Below, in pieces: positions 47,226-55,926 of a DNA stretch of 64,000 nt. A program made the position numbers and the translations under genes. Every line of letters starts with the position of its first letter. The first letter of the stretch is position 1. The notes under the pieces were generated by a model. The model was not told where the DNA came from, did not search any database, and was given only the letters and a program-made list of their open reading frames with translations. The stretch is from the NCBI RefSeq assembly GCF_030504545.1, contig NZ_JAUKWP010000003.1:180892-244891 (forward strand). Reading direction: 5' to 3'. Origin of the DNA: Lactobacillus sp. YT155 (GTDB lineage: Bacteria; Bacillota; Bacilli; Lactobacillales; Lactobacillaceae).

Positions 47226-48205
47226 TGTTTAACTGTTCTCCTTTTTTTGGCAAAGAAGATATATCCTGCAAGTCCAATTGAAATAGCAATGTTAATTGCG
47301 AAAAATGCCGAGAACTGCCCCAGATTAATAATGACAATAAAGCGACGAATGAAGGCATATGAAGCCCCGAAAGAGATTAAATTATAAAGAATGTATTGAA
47401 AAACAATTCCTACTTGAAAATCTTTTCTTAAGTCTCCTTCTAGTTCTGAGTGATTAATTAAATATTTCATTGGAACAAGCAGATTGAAGTTCAAAATAGC
47501 AATAATTACCGTGACAAGTAGTAAAAGTAAGAATAAGACACTATTTTTTTCAATGAGTTTTTGTTTAACGTTATTGATTTTATTGGCTGAACTAACAGTC
47601 TTTTTGGAACTAAAAGCTGTTTTAACAGTTCTAGTTAATGCTCGTTTGTTTTGATACACGCCATCTAAAATTATTTTATAATCTTTTATTTTTTCTTTGT
47701 AAGCAGTTGTTGGAAAATTAGGAGAAATTGAGACAAAGATATGGTTGTTTATCTTGCTGTTGGCATCTGCCTCTAGGGTTCCAATAACCGGCAAATAGCT
47801 GCCATTCAATTGATAATAGGCCTGTTCTTGTGGTTTATAGATATTCTTCACGTTATTTCCAGCAATTACAAAGGGAGTTACTCCTTGAAAGTCCATTTGT
47901 GAGAAGTTTCTTCCCGAAGTAATTGGTAATTTGAGGTTTTCATTTTGACTATAGAAATAAGAGAAATTGGGATTCTTTTTACTAATAAAATGCAATCTAA
48001 AACTCAGCTCTGGGTGTTTAGCAAGCTGATTTAATCCATCAATTAGGGTGTCCTTAGACGAAGTCTTAAGAATGATTGCTTCTTCAGATACTCCATTACG
48101 ATTCAAAACACTCTTATATTTAACTGTATCATGCTTAGAAAAAAATACTCCCGCACAGATTAACAAAAGTGCGATAAAAAATGTTAGTGTGATTTTTCTT
48201 TTCAA
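47222..48205 (-). CDS. MacB/FtsX-like membrane protein without partner ATPase
   Basis: The 327-residue protein has one N-terminal helix (about 5-22), an extracellular domain of about 180 residues resembling MacB periplasmic-core domains (LPITSGRNFSQMDFQGVTPFVIAGN), then three C-terminal helices (about 222-242, 264-284 and 291-315). This is the layout of an FtsX/MacB-type ABC permease, but no ATP-binding protein gene is near. It starts with TTG behind AGGAG and overlaps the rsmF-like gene at its end. Function unknown; a mechanotransmitting or immunity-type role is possible. Confidence 0.6.
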   Translation of the reverse strand: MKRKITLTFFIALLLICAGVFFSKHDTVKYKSVLNRNGVSEEAIILKTSSKDTLIDGLNQLAKHPELSFRLHFISKKNPNFSYFYSQNENLKLPITSGRNFSQMDFQGVTPFVIAGNNVKNIYKPQEQAYYQLNGSYLPVIGTLEADANSKINNHIFVSISPNFPTTAYKEKIKDYKIILDGVYQNKRALTRTVKTAFSSKKTVSSANKINNVKQKLIEKNSVLFLLLLLVTVIIAILNFNLLVPMKYLINHSELEGDLRKDFQVGIVFQYILYNLISFGASYAFIRRFIVIINLGQFSAFFAINIAISIGLAGYIFFAKKRRTVKQ

Positions 48206-48214
48206 AATCTTCTC

Positions 48215-48970
48215 CTAGTCAATCAAATATAACTGATCCTCAATAATATCATAATTAGAATAGTTTTTATTTACTTCAGAGACACATAATGAATCAATGA
48301 TATTTACTGAATTCCAAAATTTCTTACTATTGGTTGCTCCATTTTGCTCACCAATAATAAAAAACTTTGGTTTCGATTGTTTTATTTTACGATACTTTTC
48401 TAAAATTTGATAATCTATTTCATCAAAGTCTGGGCTCCACGCGAGAAAAATTACGTCAACCTTGTCATAGTACTTCTCAAATGCAGCAAGTGCATCTAGT
48501 TTTTCAATTGGTATTAACTCTTTTTTTCCAGTTTCACTTTCTTTGGACCAAGCCATTGAATCAGTTGCATAAGCCGTGATACCTTGGTCATGTAAATATT
48601 TGGAAATATAGCCATTGCCAGCCATCAGTTCTAAAGAAGTTTCAAACGAAAAATTTTGAGTTAGCGATTTTAAGAATGGTTCCGTAATAGTCGCCCAATA
48701 TCCATATTTTTCCTGTAAGTATTGGCGAAAATAGCTTAAATAATAATCTAAATCTTCAATTCTTTTAAGATCAAAGTTTATTTCCGCTAAAGAAATTATC
48801 TCTGATTCAGAAAAAACCAGTTTTGTTAAGTTTTGTGTAGGAATTTTTTGCTTTTTCAACTGCTGATCGAAGTTGGTAATTAAGTTGATTCTAGAACTAA
48901 CGATTGAAGATTTTGAAAAAGGTTTTGCCAGTTCTAAAAGATCAGTTAAATATTGATCAAAATTAATCAT
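48215..48970 (-). CDS. SAM-dependent methyltransferase-like protein
   Basis: The 251-residue protein has a Rossmann SAM site, SLELMAGNGYISKYLHDQG (about 135-153), followed by YATDS and a VDVIFLAWSP strand; the rest is helical and not assigned. It resembles small-molecule methyltransferases, but the substrate is unknown and a catalytic motif such as NPPY is absent. AAGGAA precedes the ATG. It lies nine bases upstream of the MacB-like gene in the same orientation, so all three genes down to rsmF may be one transcript. Confidence 0.6.
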   Translation of the reverse strand: MINFDQYLTDLLELAKPFSKSSIVSSRINLITNFDQQLKKQKIPTQNLTKLVFSESEIISLAEINFDLKRIEDLDYYLSYFRQYLQEKYGYWATITEPFLKSLTQNFSFETSLELMAGNGYISKYLHDQGITAYATDSMAWSKESETGKKELIPIEKLDALAAFEKYYDKVDVIFLAWSPDFDEIDYQILEKYRKIKQSKPKFFIIGEQNGATNSKKFWNSVNIIDSLCVSEVNKNYSNYDIIEDQLYLID

Positions 48971-49022
48971 ATAAATTTCCTTTATGTTTTGATAGTAATA
49001 TTATACGCATAATTTCTTTAAA

Positions 49023-49031
49023 TGTTATAAT
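49023..49031 (+). promoter_or_regulatory. Extended -10 promoter of lepB
   Basis: TGTTATAAT is a perfect extended -10 element 30 bases before the lepB ATG. No clear -35 box is present. TAGGAG at 49048-49053 is the ribosome site. Confidence 0.6.
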
Positions 49032-49060
49032 TAGAAATATTAATTTATAGGAGTCACGTC

Positions 49061-49708
49061 ATGTCCAACGAAAAAAAAGCTCGAAAAGAAAAGAAAGAAG
49101 AAACCCCACTTCATTTTTGGGTTACCACAATTATTGGTGTATTAGTTGCACTAGTCGCCGTCTGGGGAATAAAAACCTTTTTAATTGCTAACGACCAAGT
49201 CTTAGGACCATCAATGCAACCAACTTTTGAAAACAAAGATCGAATAATTGCAACTCGTCAAAAAAGTGCCACTCGAAATGATATTGTCATTTTCAACGCT
49301 CCTGATCAAAAAAATGCCCAATACATTAAGCGAGTAATTGGATTGCCTGGTGATACTGTTCAATCAATCAATGATGTTTTGTATGTGAATGGAAAAAAAG
49401 TCGCTGAACCATATTTAAATAATAAATATAAAGACGCCCGGCATAAGCAAGGTTACACTTATACAAATAACTTTTCTCTAAAAACACTTGCCGATGGGTC
49501 CTACTACTCTTCAATTTATCGCGATGATCAAGAACTCTTAACCGAAGTTAAGAAAACTGGGAAAGTTCCCAAGGGTTACTACTTCGTAATGGGAGATCAT
49601 CGAAATGTCTCTAAGGACAGTCGAATGATTGGATTCATTAAAAAAGACAGTTTGATTGGTGTTGTTAAATTAAGATACTGGCCACTTAATGCCTTAAAAA
49701 CATTTTAG
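49061..49708 (+). CDS. lepB: Signal peptidase I
   Basis: The 215-residue protein has a basic cytoplasmic start and one transmembrane helix (about 18-42). Box B GPSMQPTF holds the catalytic Ser51, and box D YIKRVIGLPGD holds the general-base Lys90. Box E GDHRNVSKDSR is near 190. It removes signal peptides from secreted proteins on the outer membrane face. Transcribed alone or with the small gene 41 bases downstream. Confidence 0.96.
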   Translation: MSNEKKARKEKKEETPLHFWVTTIIGVLVALVAVWGIKTFLIANDQVLGPSMQPTFENKDRIIATRQKSATRNDIVIFNAPDQKNAQYIKRVIGLPGDTVQSINDVLYVNGKKVAEPYLNNKYKDARHKQGYTYTNNFSLKTLADGSYYSSIYRDDQELLTEVKKTGKVPKGYYFVMGDHRNVSKDSRMIGFIKKDSLIGVVKLRYWPLNALKTF

Positions 49709-49749
49709 TTGATTACAGTATGTTAAGATAGAATAAAGGAGCTGATATT

Positions 49750-49926
49750 ATGGATTTATCACATGAAATTATTGAATACCAAAAGAAAACAAATTCAAAT
49801 GATACTCAATTAGCTTTTGAAATACATTTATCAGTTGAAAGATTGCACACATTAAAGAATAATAGCAGCCTTGCTACACCTGATGAAGAAAAAAGAATAT
49901 TAGATTTCATTCGAATGCATAGATAA
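49750..49926 (+). CDS. 58-residue protein resembling the LBP_cg2779 family
   Basis: An ATG at 49750 preceded by AAAGGAG (49736-49742) opens a 58-codon frame starting MDLSHEIIEYQKKT and ending LDFIRMHR. It reads like a small helical DNA-binding-like domain: DTQLAFEIHLSVERLHTLKN looks like a helix-turn-helix, then ATPDEEKRILDFI. The pattern resembles the small LBP_cg2779 family of lactobacilli, of unknown function; that match is from memory. A good terminator follows immediately, which supports it as a real gene. Confidence 0.7.
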   Translation: MDLSHEIIEYQKKTNSNDTQLAFEIHLSVERLHTLKNNSSLATPDEEKRILDFIRMHR

Positions 49927-49957
49927 AAAAAGCACCCCGTTATGGGATGCTTTTTTT
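49925..49957. terminator. Bidirectional terminator between the small gene and the tautomerase gene
   Basis: AAAAAGCA-CCC (to 49938) pairs with GGG-TGCTTTTT (from 49944), with one mismatch, flanked by A- and T-runs. The stops of both converging genes touch it. Confidence 0.85.
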
Positions 49958-50141
49958 ATTCTTCACTTTTTAATATTCCACCAACGGAATAATTATTCTT
50001 TTTCATTTCGTTGATAATGATATGGATTCGCTCTTTAGGAACATCCACGTCTTGACTAATTGCATTAGTGACATCTTGAACCATTTTCTTTAGTTGGTCG
50101 TCACTTCTACCTTCTACTAAATCAATATGAACTATTGGCAT
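49956..50141 (-). CDS. 4-oxalocrotonate tautomerase family protein
   Basis: The 61-residue protein is the normal length of the 4-OT family, with the catalytic N-terminal proline (MPIVHIDLVEGRS) and a C-terminal beta strand. Family members use Pro1 (after Met removal) as a general base for tautomerisation; in Firmicutes the natural substrate is usually unknown. It lies 12 bases after pepT and is probably cotranscribed. Confidence 0.9.
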   Translation of the reverse strand: MPIVHIDLVEGRSDDQLKKMVQDVTNAISQDVDVPKERIHIIINEMKKNNYSVGGILKSEE

Positions 50142-50153
50142 CTTTTCTCCCCT

Positions 50154-51386
50154 TTACTTTGCGTTAATTTCAACCATTTTTATTAAAACATCAACAGCCG
50201 ATTCCATTGTTTGAAGTGATACATATTCGAAACGACCGTGCATATTTTCACCACCTGCAAAAAGATTAGGTGTTGGAATTCCTAAGAATGAAATCTTCGA
50301 ACCATCCGTACCACCACGAATTGGTTCTTCCTTGATTTCAATTTCCAATTCCTTCATAGCATTTTCTGCCAAAGTAACTACATTCATGTCTTTTTGAATT
50401 ACTTCAAACATGTTGTAGTATTCGTCTTTTAGGATAACTTTGATGGCATCAGGATAACGCTCATTTATCTTATCGGCTATTTCCTGAGCTAACTTTTTGC
50501 GACTTTCCAATCCTTCTCTGGTGAAGTCACGAATAATGTATTCCATTTTTGAGCTATCAACAGTTCCTTCGAAACTTAGTAGATGGAAAAATCCTTCTTT
50601 ACCCGAAGTTAATTCAGGTACTTCTTTTTGTGGTAATTGATTTTGAAAATCGATCCCTAGTTGTAATGAGTTAATCATAATTCCTTTAGCAGTGCCTGGG
50701 TGGACATTTTTACCAGTTATTTCAACTTTTAATGAAGCAGCATTAAAAGTCTCAAATTCTAAACCACCTAATGCTCCGCCATCAACGGTGTACGCATACT
50801 TAGTATTGAAGTCATCAACATCGAAGTGATCAGCACCAGTCCCAATTTCTTCATCAGGTCCAAAAGCAATTTTGATATCACCATGTTTAATTTCTGGATG
50901 ATTAATTAAGTTTTCCGCAAAGGTCATGATTTCTGCGACACCAGCTTTATCATCAGCACCCAATAAGGTAGTTCCATCGGTAGTTATTAAAGTATTTCCA
51001 GCATATTTTTCTAGAGTGTCAAATTCTTGAGGATCAAGGGTATATTTCCCTTCTGAGTCAAGTTTAATAACACTCTTTCCGTCATAATTTTCAATGACTT
51101 GTGGGTTAACGTTTTCTGAATTGAAATCTGCTGTATCAACATGTGAGATGAAGCCAATTGTTGGCACATCTTTATCAATGTTTGAAGGAATTTTAGCAGT
51201 TAAGTAATAGTTATTGGGATTAATCTTAACTTCTGATAAGCCAATTAATTCAATTTCTTGTTTAAGTATTTCTAAAAACTTAATTTGGCGATCAGTTGAT
51301 GGAATACTGGTTGAATTCGCATCAGATCTTGTATTTGTCTTTACATATTTCAAAAATCTTGGTAATAATGTGTCATATTTTGTCAT
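50154..51386 (-). CDS. pepT: Peptidase T (tripeptidase)
   Basis: The 410-residue M20B metallopeptidase has zinc-site motifs GFISHVDTAD near 78-87, TTLLGADDKAG near 140-150 and FGPDEEIGTGADHF near 174-187, and a late MHGRFE motif near 383. It releases the N-terminal residue from tripeptides in the cytoplasm, part of the amino acid supply from peptides typical of lactobacilli. GGGAG precedes the ATG. Confidence 0.96.
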   Translation of the reverse strand: MTKYDTLLPRFLKYVKTNTRSDANSTSIPSTDRQIKFLEILKQEIELIGLSEVKINPNNYYLTAKIPSNIDKDVPTIGFISHVDTADFNSENVNPQVIENYDGKSVIKLDSEGKYTLDPQEFDTLEKYAGNTLITTDGTTLLGADDKAGVAEIMTFAENLINHPEIKHGDIKIAFGPDEEIGTGADHFDVDDFNTKYAYTVDGGALGGLEFETFNAASLKVEITGKNVHPGTAKGIMINSLQLGIDFQNQLPQKEVPELTSGKEGFFHLLSFEGTVDSSKMEYIIRDFTREGLESRKKLAQEIADKINERYPDAIKVILKDEYYNMFEVIQKDMNVVTLAENAMKELEIEIKEEPIRGGTDGSKISFLGIPTPNLFAGGENMHGRFEYVSLQTMESAVDVLIKMVEINAK

Positions 51387-51398
51387 AATAATCTCCCA

Positions 51399-52178
51399 TT
51401 AGTTAAAAGTGTATGGTTCAGTATTTGCTGTTGATTGAATTATATCAATCTTCCAATCATTTTTCTCGGACCAACTATCCAATTGCTCAGCCATTTTTTG
51501 AATAAAAATTGCTTCGATATGATGACCGGGGTCAATTGCATTGAGATTAAGTGCTTGAAAATCATGGGCAGTATGATAATAAATATCACCAGTAATGAAA
51601 GTATCAACATCACACTGCAGAATTTCCGGATAAAAAGATCCACCATCTCCACCGATTATAGCAACTTTATGAACAGGACGTTCCTGATATGGGCGAATAA
51701 ATCGTAGGCCAGGAAGAGAAAACACATTTTTAACTTTTTTCGAAAATTCATCTAACGTTGTTGAGTCTACTTCACCAATCACACCAAGTGATAATTCTTG
51801 AGGATGAATAATGTTTTTTAATGCCAGAGCATTAGCTAGCCAATCATTCATCCCTCCGTTAACTCTATCTAAGTTAGTATGAGCAGCATAGACAGTGATG
51901 TTGTTTTGAATTAAATCATAATACATTTTGTTTTGTGGATCATCCACATTAAGATTCTTAATTGGCCTGAAGATAACGGGATGATGAGCAATAATTAAAT
52001 CAACATTATTTTCAATGGCTTCGGCAACTACATTGGGACGGACATCCAGAGTCGTCATAACTTTCTTGACTTCTTGATGGCGATTTCCTAATTGAAATCC
52101 AGTTGGATCGTCGTCGATTCTTAAATCTAATGGTGCAAACTTTTCAATTTCATCAACTATTTCTTGAACCTTAGTCAT
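51399..52178 (-). CDS. Nif3-like dinuclear metal-binding protein (YqfO family)
   Basis: The 259-residue protein has the NIF3 pattern: LRIDDDPTGFQLGN, the metal-binding IIAHHPVIFRP near 64-74, TNLDRVNGGMNDWLA near 102-116, and a late DPGHHIEAIF. It is shorter than Bacillus YqfO (about 370 residues), lacking the inserted middle domain. It overlaps trmK by four bases (ATGA), the conserved trmK-yqfO pair downstream of rpoD. It may act as a GTP cyclohydrolase-like enzyme; function is uncertain in the family. Confidence 0.9.
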   Translation of the reverse strand: MTKVQEIVDEIEKFAPLDLRIDDDPTGFQLGNRHQEVKKVMTTLDVRPNVVAEAIENNVDLIIAHHPVIFRPIKNLNVDDPQNKMYYDLIQNNITVYAAHTNLDRVNGGMNDWLANALALKNIIHPQELSLGVIGEVDSTTLDEFSKKVKNVFSLPGLRFIRPYQERPVHKVAIIGGDGGSFYPEILQCDVDTFITGDIYYHTAHDFQALNLNAIDPGHHIEAIFIQKMAEQLDSWSEKNDWKIDIIQSTANTEPYTFN

Positions 52179-52873
52179 TTGCCTAACACTCCTTCCAGAA
52201 TCTGAATATCTTCGATTAACTCATTCAATTTTTCATTATTCGGATGCTTCGATTTTTTTACACTGGTATAAGTGCTTCTGAACTTATCGAGTTTATGACA
52301 CCATTTTTTTAAAAAAGCATCATTTTTATTTTTTCTTAACTCAGGGCCTAATAAAAAGTCAGCTCTTTGATATTCAGGGACACTTTCGACAAGTTCACCA
52401 AAGATAATTTCGTAAATATGACCGTCTTCTTCAAGAATTTCTTCAGCAACAATTTGATAATTATGATCACTTAACCATTGACGTACTGCTGGCTCCCCAA
52501 TGTTAGGTTGCAAAATTAATTTTGAAATTGTGAATTCATCTCGTTGATAGAATCTTTGTAGAATCTCAGTAATTAAAATTCCACCCATTCCCGCGATAAT
52601 TGCAGTGTCAATTTTATCCTCTTTCAAAACAACATCTAAGCCATCACCAAGTCGGGCGTCAATTGTCTGATTTAAACGATGACGAGAGATATTCCCAAAA
52701 GATCTTTCAAGTGGACCCTTACTCACTTCACCAGCGATTGCAAATTCAATAATGCCACGTTCAGCTAAATAAATTGGTAGATATGCGTGATCAGAACCCA
52801 CATCGACAATGCGCTCATCTTTTTTTACAAAATTAGCTATTGTTTTTAATCTTTTTGAGTGAATTTTAGTCAA
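52175..52873 (-). CDS. trmK: tRNA (adenine22-N1)-methyltransferase TrmK
   Basis: The 232-residue protein has the TrmK pattern: RIVDVGSDHAYLPIYLAERG (SAM site) near 17-36, AIAGEVSKGP, DARLGDGLDVV, IIAGMGGILI near 91-100 and QPNIGEPAVRQWL. A C-terminal coiled region follows. It methylates A22 of some tRNAs. Start is TTG at 52873; it follows the rpoD terminator. Confidence 0.94.
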   Translation of the reverse strand: MTKIHSKRLKTIANFVKKDERIVDVGSDHAYLPIYLAERGIIEFAIAGEVSKGPLERSFGNISRHRLNQTIDARLGDGLDVVLKEDKIDTAIIAGMGGILITEILQRFYQRDEFTISKLILQPNIGEPAVRQWLSDHNYQIVAEEILEEDGHIYEIIFGELVESVPEYQRADFLLGPELRKNKNDAFLKKWCHKLDKFRSTYTSVKKSKHPNNEKLNELIEDIQILEGVLGK

Positions 52874-52913
52874 ACCATTACCTACTTTTTTTCTGATATA
52901 AAAATAATAACAT

Positions 52914-52939
52914 AAAAAAAAGAGCCAATTGGCCCTTTT
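52914..52939 (-). terminator. rpoD terminator
   Basis: On the minus strand AAAAGGGCCAATTGGCTCTTTT forms a near-perfect hairpin (one mismatch pair) followed by further T's. It overlaps the rpoD stop codon and precedes trmK. Confidence 0.8.
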
Positions 52940-54059
52940 ATTCCATAAAATCTTTTAATTGTTTTGATCTTGAAGGATGACGAAGTTTTCTTAAAGCTTT
53001 CGCTTCAATCTGACGAATTCTTTCACGAGTAACGCCAAATACCTTACCAACCTCTTCTAACGTTCTTGTACGGCCGTCATCGAGTCCGAAACGTAATCTA
53101 AGTACATTTTCCTCACGGTCAGTTAAAGTGTCTAAAACATCCTCTAATTGCTCTTTTAGAAGTTCGTATGATGCGTGGTCTTCTGGACTAGTTGCATCAA
53201 TATCTTCGATAAAGTCACCTAGGTGTGAATCATTCTCTTCACCGATAGGAGTTTCAAGTGAAACTGGTTCTTGAGCAATTTTCAAGATTTCACGGACTTT
53301 GGTTGTTGGCAAATCCATCTCAGCACCAATTTCTTCAGGTGTTGGTTCACGACCAAGATCTTGAAGTAGTTGACGTTGGATTCTGATTAGTTTATTAATC
53401 GTTTCAACCATATGAACTGGAATACGAATAGTTCTGGCTTGATCAGCAATAGCACGAGTTATAGCTTGTCTAATCCACCATGTAGCATAAGTTGAGAATT
53501 TGAATCCCTTGCGGTAATCAAACTTTTCAACAGCCTTCATTAATCCCATGTTACCTTCTTGGATTAAGTCAAGGAACTGCATTCCACGTCCTACATAGCG
53601 TTTAGCAATTGAAACAACCAGACGCAAGTTGGCTTCGGCAAGTTTTTGCTTAGCTACTTCATCACCTTGTTCAATTTTAAGAGCTAAATCAACCTCTTCT
53701 TGAGCATTTAAAAGCGGCACACGACCAATTTCTTTTAAATACATTCTAACCGGATCATTAATTTTAACTCCAGTTGGTGCTGATAAGTTATTTAATTCGG
53801 TTTTATCAATTTCATTTTCTTTTAGAAGACTAAGTTTACTTGGTTCACCGTTTTCATCAACGACACCAATTCCTTCATCTTCTAAACGTTCAATTAATTC
53901 ATCAATTGAGTCATCTTTAAGAGCGAATGGCTTAACAAGTTTTTCAACTAGATCATCTTCGTTAATTTCTTTTTTTGATTTGTAATCTTTGATTAGATTT
54001 TTTGTTGCTGTTTCAAGTTCCTTACTTGATTTAATAACACTCTTTTTCTTTTCAGCCAT
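52938..54059 (-). CDS. rpoD: RNA polymerase primary sigma factor
   Basis: The 373-residue sigma-70 protein has region 1.1-like start, region 1.2 ([16 protein letters not shown]), region 2 ([32 protein letters not shown]), region 3, and region 4 ([33 protein letters not shown]). It directs RNA polymerase to housekeeping promoters. AGGAGG precedes the ATG. It follows dnaG by 12 bases, the classic macromolecular synthesis order. Confidence 0.98.
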   Translation of the reverse strand: MAEKKKSVIKSSKELETATKNLIKDYKSKKEINEDDLVEKLVKPFALKDDSIDELIERLEDEGIGVVDENGEPSKLSLLKENEIDKTELNNLSAPTGVKINDPVRMYLKEIGRVPLLNAQEEVDLALKIEQGDEVAKQKLAEANLRLVVSIAKRYVGRGMQFLDLIQEGNMGLMKAVEKFDYRKGFKFSTYATWWIRQAITRAIADQARTIRIPVHMVETINKLIRIQRQLLQDLGREPTPEEIGAEMDLPTTKVREILKIAQEPVSLETPIGEENDSHLGDFIEDIDATSPEDHASYELLKEQLEDVLDTLTDREENVLRLRFGLDDGRTRTLEEVGKVFGVTRERIRQIEAKALRKLRHPSRSKQLKDFME

Positions 54060-54071
54060 ACAAAAATCCTC

Positions 54072-55907
54072 CTACATAGAGTCTTTGTGATTTAATAAGT
54101 TCTTCTTCAGTTCAATCAATCTATTGGTCAATTCTAAGACTTTTTCTTCATCTTTGTTAGCAGCAGCTTCATTTAGTTGCTGTTTGACCTGTTCGTAGTC
54201 ATCAACTACCGAACTATTCTCGATAACCGCAATGTAATCATCCACTTCCTCATCAGTAAAGTCTTCTGGAAATTCTTTTATTTCTAACTGACTAACAATT
54301 GGTTTTAAATCTTCAGAAAGATGATCTATAAATTCAGCAATTGTTGAATCGGAATTTGCAAGTTCTGCCCATGACCCTAATATTTTATTATATTTATCAT
54401 CGATAAATGCAAAATTTTTCCGATTAATCACCTTATTATACACATCTTCAGAACGTAACGATAAATATAACAAATTTTGCTGTGCAATTTCAAGTTTTGG
54501 GTTTATTTTTTTTGGTTCAGCAGTAGTCTGTCCAAAATCTTGGGTTGTCTTTGTTGAGCCAAAGTCTGCCGGAGGATTTTTAATTCTTTCTTCTCTTTTA
54601 ACCGTTGCAAACTGTTTTTGAAGAGATTCCATACTGATTGATAGTTGATCAGAAAGTTTTTTTAGATATAGTTCCACTTCAACTGCTGAATTGATATTAG
54701 CAAGTTGTCTTAAAGCTTGGTCCAAAAATTCTAATTTTTCTCGATCATTGTTTAAATTAAAGCTTCGACTCAGGCGATTCAATTCAAAAGCAATCGGTGT
54801 TTGACTTCCTTGAAAGACAATTTTTTGAAATGCTTCAGAACCCTTAGCTTTAATATATTCATCAGGGTCCATCTTGTCTGGTAAAACAACAACACCTAAA
54901 TCAAGTTTCTTGTCTTTAAGCAACGTAATTGAACGATGAGTTGCATCTTGTCCCGCATCATCTCCGTCGTAACAAATCAGTAATTTACCGGTAATTCGAT
55001 TAATCATATAGATTTGAGCTTCGGTTAAACTTGTCCCCATTGAAGCCACACCAGTAGTTACACCAGCCTGAGCGGCACTAATAACATCCATAAATCCTTC
55101 AAACAAAACAACTTGCTTTTGTTCTCGGACATTTCTTTTTGTTAAATCATAGTTAAATAGAACTTTACTCTTATTAAATAATAAGGTTTCAGGACTGTTT
55201 AAATACTTGGCAACATCCGGATTTTTTTCTAATATTCTTCCCGAAAAGGCAATCACTCTGCCGTTCTGATCGCGGATGGGAAACATTATTCTTCCCCTAA
55301 AACGATCAAATAATTCTCCAGTATCGTTTTCAGAGAATAGTCCAGATTTTCTAAGTAAATCTTCGGAAATATTTTTTTCTTTGAAGAAGGATAGCAACAG
55401 ATTATTTCCATCGGGTGCAAATCCTATTTTATAGGTTTCAATAGTGTCTTCACTCAGTTGTCGTTCTTGAAGATACTTCAGTGCAGTCTCACCAGTTGTC
55501 GTTCTTAATAGTACATGTTGATAAAAAGTTTGAGCTTGCTCATAAAGACTTTGTAATTCATTAAACTGTGTACTATTTCCTAAGTCGTTATTATTATTAG
55601 TTTTTAAATTATCAGGAATACTAATACTACTTAAGTCAGCTACCTTTAAAACAGCTTCGGGAAAAGTTAAATGATCTATTTCCATAATAAATGAAAAGAC
55701 ATTTCCACCTCGACCACAACTAAAGCAGTGAAAAATTTGTTTATCTTCGGCAACTGAAAAAGAAGCAGTTCTTTCTTCATGAAAAGGACAATAGCCAAAT
55801 AAGTTTTTTCCAGATTTTTTAAGCTGCACGTAATTACTGACTACATCGACAATGTCAGTGTGGTCACGAACTTCTTGAATGAATTCTTCAGGAATTCTCA
55901 CTGCCAT
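54072..55907 (-). CDS. dnaG: DNA primase
   Basis: The 611-residue protein has the N-terminal zinc ribbon CPFH...CFSC (about residues 41-65), the RNA polymerase catalytic core with Toprim motifs (VLFEGFMDVISA near 265-276; CYDGDDAGQDA near 313-323), and a helicase-interaction C-terminus after about 450. It synthesises RNA primers at the replication fork. AGGAGG precedes the ATG. It lies 19 bases after glyS and 12 before rpoD. Confidence 0.97.
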   Translation of the reverse strand: MAVRIPEEFIQEVRDHTDIVDVVSNYVQLKKSGKNLFGYCPFHEERTASFSVAEDKQIFHCFSCGRGGNVFSFIMEIDHLTFPEAVLKVADLSSISIPDNLKTNNNNDLGNSTQFNELQSLYEQAQTFYQHVLLRTTTGETALKYLQERQLSEDTIETYKIGFAPDGNNLLLSFFKEKNISEDLLRKSGLFSENDTGELFDRFRGRIMFPIRDQNGRVIAFSGRILEKNPDVAKYLNSPETLLFNKSKVLFNYDLTKRNVREQKQVVLFEGFMDVISAAQAGVTTGVASMGTSLTEAQIYMINRITGKLLICYDGDDAGQDATHRSITLLKDKKLDLGVVVLPDKMDPDEYIKAKGSEAFQKIVFQGSQTPIAFELNRLSRSFNLNNDREKLEFLDQALRQLANINSAVEVELYLKKLSDQLSISMESLQKQFATVKREERIKNPPADFGSTKTTQDFGQTTAEPKKINPKLEIAQQNLLYLSLRSEDVYNKVINRKNFAFIDDKYNKILGSWAELANSDSTIAEFIDHLSEDLKPIVSQLEIKEFPEDFTDEEVDDYIAVIENSSVVDDYEQVKQQLNEAAANKDEEKVLELTNRLIELKKNLLNHKDSM

Positions 55908-55926
55908 AACGTCCTCCTCTAATAAT

